From Heterobilharzia americana (Eukaryota > Platyhelminthes > Trematoda > Strigeidida > Schistosomatidae): 64,000 nucleotides of DNA. Below are positions 61,490-64,000 of the stretch, piece by piece (the first letter of the stretch is position 1; every line of letters starts with the position of its first letter). Position numbers and translations under genes: made by a program. The notes beneath the pieces were generated by a model that had not been told where the DNA came from, did not search any database, and worked only from the letters and a program-made list of their open reading frames with translations. Location of the stretch: NCBI GenBank assembly GCA_944470555.2, contig OX104134.1, positions 112,586,701 to 112,650,700 on the forward strand, given 5' to 3'.

Positions 61490-62299
61490 ATGTCCGACCA
61501 CACTCCCAAGCTTATTCGTATTAAGCCGACTTCGAACACTATCCAACTCGTGCCATATTGGTCAGACAATGCAGAAACATGGTTTCTGTACGCCGAGGCA
61601 GATCTTCGAGAACAGGGAGTCTCAGATCCTCATTCTCGATTTCTTGCTGTCATACGTTCACTACCTCGGGAATTGAACAGACATGTTACAGCAAACATGT
61701 TTAATCCTGAAGTAAGTGATCCTTACGCACTTCTCAAGGCCGCACTGTTGAAGAAAAGCTATCTGACAGATCGCCAGCGCCTAGATGAATTACTTCGTAA
61801 CATCGAGCTAGGCAGCCACTGAGCTACTGAAGTCCTCGCACGCATGCGAGAAGTTGTGGGTGCGCGAACATTCGACAATGGCCTCTTCCGAGAACTATTT
61901 CTCTCGAAACTACCACAACCGGTGCAAACCGTGTTGGTGACACTGCAGTCAGTCCCACTCGATGACCTGGCAGCCTCGGTAGATAAAATACTGGAGATTT
62001 CTAGCAGATTCGTCTCCAACGTATATTCTGTCTGCGACAAACCAGAGCGCCAGGATTCAGAGTTGACAAAGCTAAGCAACTCTGTGAAACGGTCGCTACG
62101 ATCTCGAAGTCGTAGCTCACGTAGAACTCCACAGAAAAGCACCTTGGCGCATCACAGCAACTCGTGTGGTTTCCCCGAAACTAAACCTAACAAGGTGGAA
62201 AACCCTGAATACTTACGGAGACGAAGCCAGAAAAAATGTCGGGAATCATACAGTTTTAACAAGGACACAAACTCGGGAAACGGTCACGCCGGCACGTGA
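61490..62299 (+). pseudogene. Gypsy gag (broken)
   Basis: The ORF starts MSDHTPKLIRIKPTSN and carries a capsid-like helical region (WFLYAEADLREQGVSD, LPRELNRHV, LLKAALLKKSYLTDRQRLDE). A TGA at 61820 interrupts it, after which the same frame continues (ATEVLARMREVV...LFLSKLPQPVQTVL). The C-terminal part is Ser/Arg-rich. The expected CCHC knuckle is disrupted by a frameshift near 62170-62240. Family role: assembly of the virus-like particle. Confidence 0.75.
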
Positions 62300-62508
62300 T
62301 CACGGCAGCCGTAGTCGGCGGAAAAAGCCGTTTGTTCTACGTCACCGACATAAAAACGAAAGTCCGCTACCTCGTCGACACCGGCGCAGAAGTTAGCGCT
62401 CTTCCCGCACCGACAAAGAAGTGTCATCATGACTCATCCTTCAATCTCCAAGCAGTCAACGGTAAGGAAATGGCGACATTTGGGAGACAGTATGCCTACC
62501 TCAACTTA
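62296..62508 (+). pseudogene. Gypsy aspartic protease, truncated by LINE insertion
   Basis: Reads FYVTDIKTKVRYLVDTGAEV followed by SALPA. The DTGA catalytic motif is at residues 28-31 of the ORF. About 70 residues are readable (to QAVNGKEMATFGRQ) before the LINE tail cuts the ORF. In the family this retropepsin cleaves the Gag-Pol polyprotein. Confidence 0.8.
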
Positions 62509-62522
62509 TTATTTTATTATTA

Positions 62523-63226
62523 TTAGTCCCTTGGGTTCCTAGTGGAACATAGGCCTTCAGTAGCACGTCTCCAGTGACCTCTGTTCTCTGAGATCTTTAG
62601 AACCTGGTTCCACGACAGCCCACAAGCTCTCATTTCCTCCTCGCACGATCTCCTCCATGTCACCCTCGGACGTCCAACTCGTCGCTTCCCATGGGGATTC
62701 CACTCGACGACATAGACTGACGCGTGATGTCCCCAGTCGGCCTTCTCAGTGCATGGCCAATCCATCTCCACTTCTTCCTGCATATTTGTTGCGTGATAGG
62801 TTCTTGGTTGGTTCGTTCCCAGAGTTCCTTGTTGCTTATTCTTTCTGGCCATATGATCTTCAGTAGCGAGTGTAAGCAGTTGTTGATGAATTTCTGTAGT
62901 TTGTTGGAAATGCCTTTCTTAACACGCCAAGTCTCTGAACCATACAGAAGTGCTGATTTGACGTTGGTGTTGAAAATCCGTATCTTGTTCCACATGCTGA
63001 GTGCAGAATATCTCCACACTGGTTTCAGGCTAATGAACACCTGTCTTGCTTTTCCGATTCTGACTTTGACATCCTCGTCTGTCCCGCCTGCAGTTGAAAC
63101 AGTGCTGCCTAGATAGGTGAAGGAGGTTACTTCCTTTAAGTTTCTCCCGTTGGTGGTGATTGGTGCCTGTTGTTGTTGGAGTTGTTGGTGCGGTATCTTC
63201 ATCACCTCTGTTTTCTCTATATTCAC
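62523..63226 (-). pseudogene. RTE LINE C-terminal region
   Basis: The ORF starts MNIEKTEVMKIPHQQ, then VTSFTYLGSTVSTAGGTDED, LKPVWRYSALSMWNKIRIFN and SALLYGSETWRVKKGISNKL. It continues in a second frame with KNKQQGTLGTNQ and WIGHALRR/WPCTEKADWGHHAS. This is the thumb and C-terminal end of RTE-type ORF2, up to about 60 bp before the tail. Confidence 0.75.
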
Positions 63227-63900
63227 TTGAAGTCCCGTCTTCGCTGCCCTGCCTCTCCTGTCAACTTGTTAGTTTTCGCCTGTAGATCTTCAAGTTTATG
63301 TGACATCAGGCACAAGTCATCGGCGAAATCCAGATCTTCTAGGTTCTTTTCCGCGGTCCAGCCAGCGTATCCCCCTCTTCTCGCTATACACTGTTTGTTG
63401 CATGATCTAGTCCAGTCCACCACAATCAGGAATATCATGGGGGATAGTAGGCAACCTTGTTTCACTCCTGTCTTCACTTCAAAAGCATCACTGAGCTTCC
63501 CATTGTGAATTACTTGGCTGGTATGTGGCGTCTTCATTTAGTTGTTGAATGAGGCTGATAAAGGTTTGCGGTACTCCGTAGTAATGAAGCAGTTTCCAAA
63601 TTACTTCTCGGTCGACGCTGTCAAAGGCCTTCTCAAAGTCGATGAAGTTGAGGTAGAGAGCTGATTGCCATTCTATGCTCTGTTCTATGATGATGCGAAG
63701 CGTTGCAATTTGGTCTGCACATGATTTGTACTTTCTGAAGCCTGCCTGTTCCGGTCGTAGTTTTGAATCCAGTGCATCCTTTAGCCTCTCCAGGATGATG
63801 CGGCTTAATATTTTACTTGAGGTGGACAGGAGAGTGATTCCGGGCCAGTTCTAGCAAACACTGAGGTCTCCCTTCTTTGGCGGTTTGACAAGGTAACCCT
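63223..63900 (-). pseudogene. RTE LINE reverse transcriptase palm (partial)
   Basis: The ORF at 63223-63537 reads VIHNGKLSDAFEVKTGVKQG, CLLSPMIFLIVVDW and LEDLDFADDLCLMSHKLEDL, including the FADD catalytic motif. Upstream, in shifted frames, the minus strand continues with FDFEKAFDSVDRE-type sequence (about 63630) and KLRPEQAGF-like sequence (about 63750). A frameshift near 63535 separates these parts. Confidence 0.8.
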
Positions 63901-64000
63901 TCTTCCAATCGCCAGGTACCTTCTCTTCCTTCGACACATTCTGCAATAGTGGTGTGAGCATGTCTGCTGTTGTCTCTACGTCTTCTCTCAGTGCTTCTGG

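Larger units (their letters stand above)
61018..62505 (+). mobile_element. CsRn1-like gypsy element, LTR-gag-protease part
   Basis: The order is complete LTR (61018-61360), PBS (TGGTGAGCCCAACGTGAT, 61363), gag (61490-62299) and protease (62296-62508). It is inserted in the Penelope-like element and itself interrupted at about 62506 by a minus-strand RTE LINE. RT, RNase H, integrase and the second LTR would lie beyond the LINE, outside the window. Confidence 0.85.
62506..64000 (-). mobile_element. RTE-type LINE, 3' part, runs off the window
   Basis: The + strand starts with the reversed (TAA)n tail (62506-62525), then the reverse complement of AGGAACCCAAGGGAC, as at the end of the copy at 27050-30375. 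RT blocks and the C-terminal region follow on the minus strand. The copy is better preserved than the first one and is oriented against the gypsy element it interrupts. Its 5' part lies beyond 64000. Confidence 0.85.

Noticed and set aside
62724..63508. Plus-strand ORFs over the distal RTE LINE
   Set aside because: They are antisense shadows of the RT and C-terminal region read on the minus strand.

Overview
The window looks like AT-rich, intron-rich nuclear DNA from a blood fluke, most likely Schistosoma. Three things support this. The mobile elements are typical trematode families: a CsRn1/Boudicca-type Ty3/gypsy LTR element, an RTE-type LINE, CR1-type LINE pieces and a Penelope-like element. 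There is a degraded copy of the SM-alpha-type satellite/SINE hammerhead. The only convincing host genes are split into very small exons. No rRNA, canonical tRNA or bacterial-style operon was found, and all identifications were made by eye.

Host genes: two paralogous plus-strand genes, here called gene 1 (from 1175) and gene 2 (from 50053), lie in tandem about 34 kb apart. Both begin with a 135-nt exon of exactly 45 codons. A second exon follows (129 nt in gene 1, 111 nt in gene 2), then a third of exactly 53 nt, with identical intron phases (0, 0, 2). The predicted proteins are about 115-120 and 135 residues, with no signal peptide. The N-terminal part is rich in Gly, Tyr and Asn; the tail is rich in Arg, Ser, His and Asn. 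I do not recognise the family. Gene 2 adds a 78-nt exon and a 31-nt terminal exon. The 3' end of gene 1 is uncertain, with candidate terminal exons at 13901 and 16339. An unidentified 129-codon ORF lies in intron 2 of gene 1.

Mobile DNA by region: 1.7-3.7 kb, a minus-strand CsRn1-like element deleted from the primer-binding site to the integrase; 5.35-6.9 kb, a minus-strand Penelope-like fragment (both in intron 1 of gene 1); 9.4-15.4 kb, tRNA-like SINE remnants, a perfect 18-bp hairpin and a 264-bp inverted repeat; 27.05-30.37 kb, a nearly full-length but broken RTE LINE followed by a solo LTR at 30.46-30.80 kb; 39.97-41.48 kb, a 5'-truncated gypsy element with 3' LTR; 43.55-43.8 kb, a LINE RT scrap; 47.8-50.0 kb, a minus-strand CR1 LINE ending within tens of bases of the gene 2 start codon; about 57.05 kb, the hammerhead remnant in the 3' flank of gene 2; 60.2-64.0 kb, a three-layer nest of Penelope-like element, gypsy element and RTE LINE.

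The remaining long stretches (16.6-23.7, 30.8-39.9, 41.5-47.7 and 58.2-60.2 kb) hold simple repeats, diverged dispersed repeats and short ORFs with no recognisable product.
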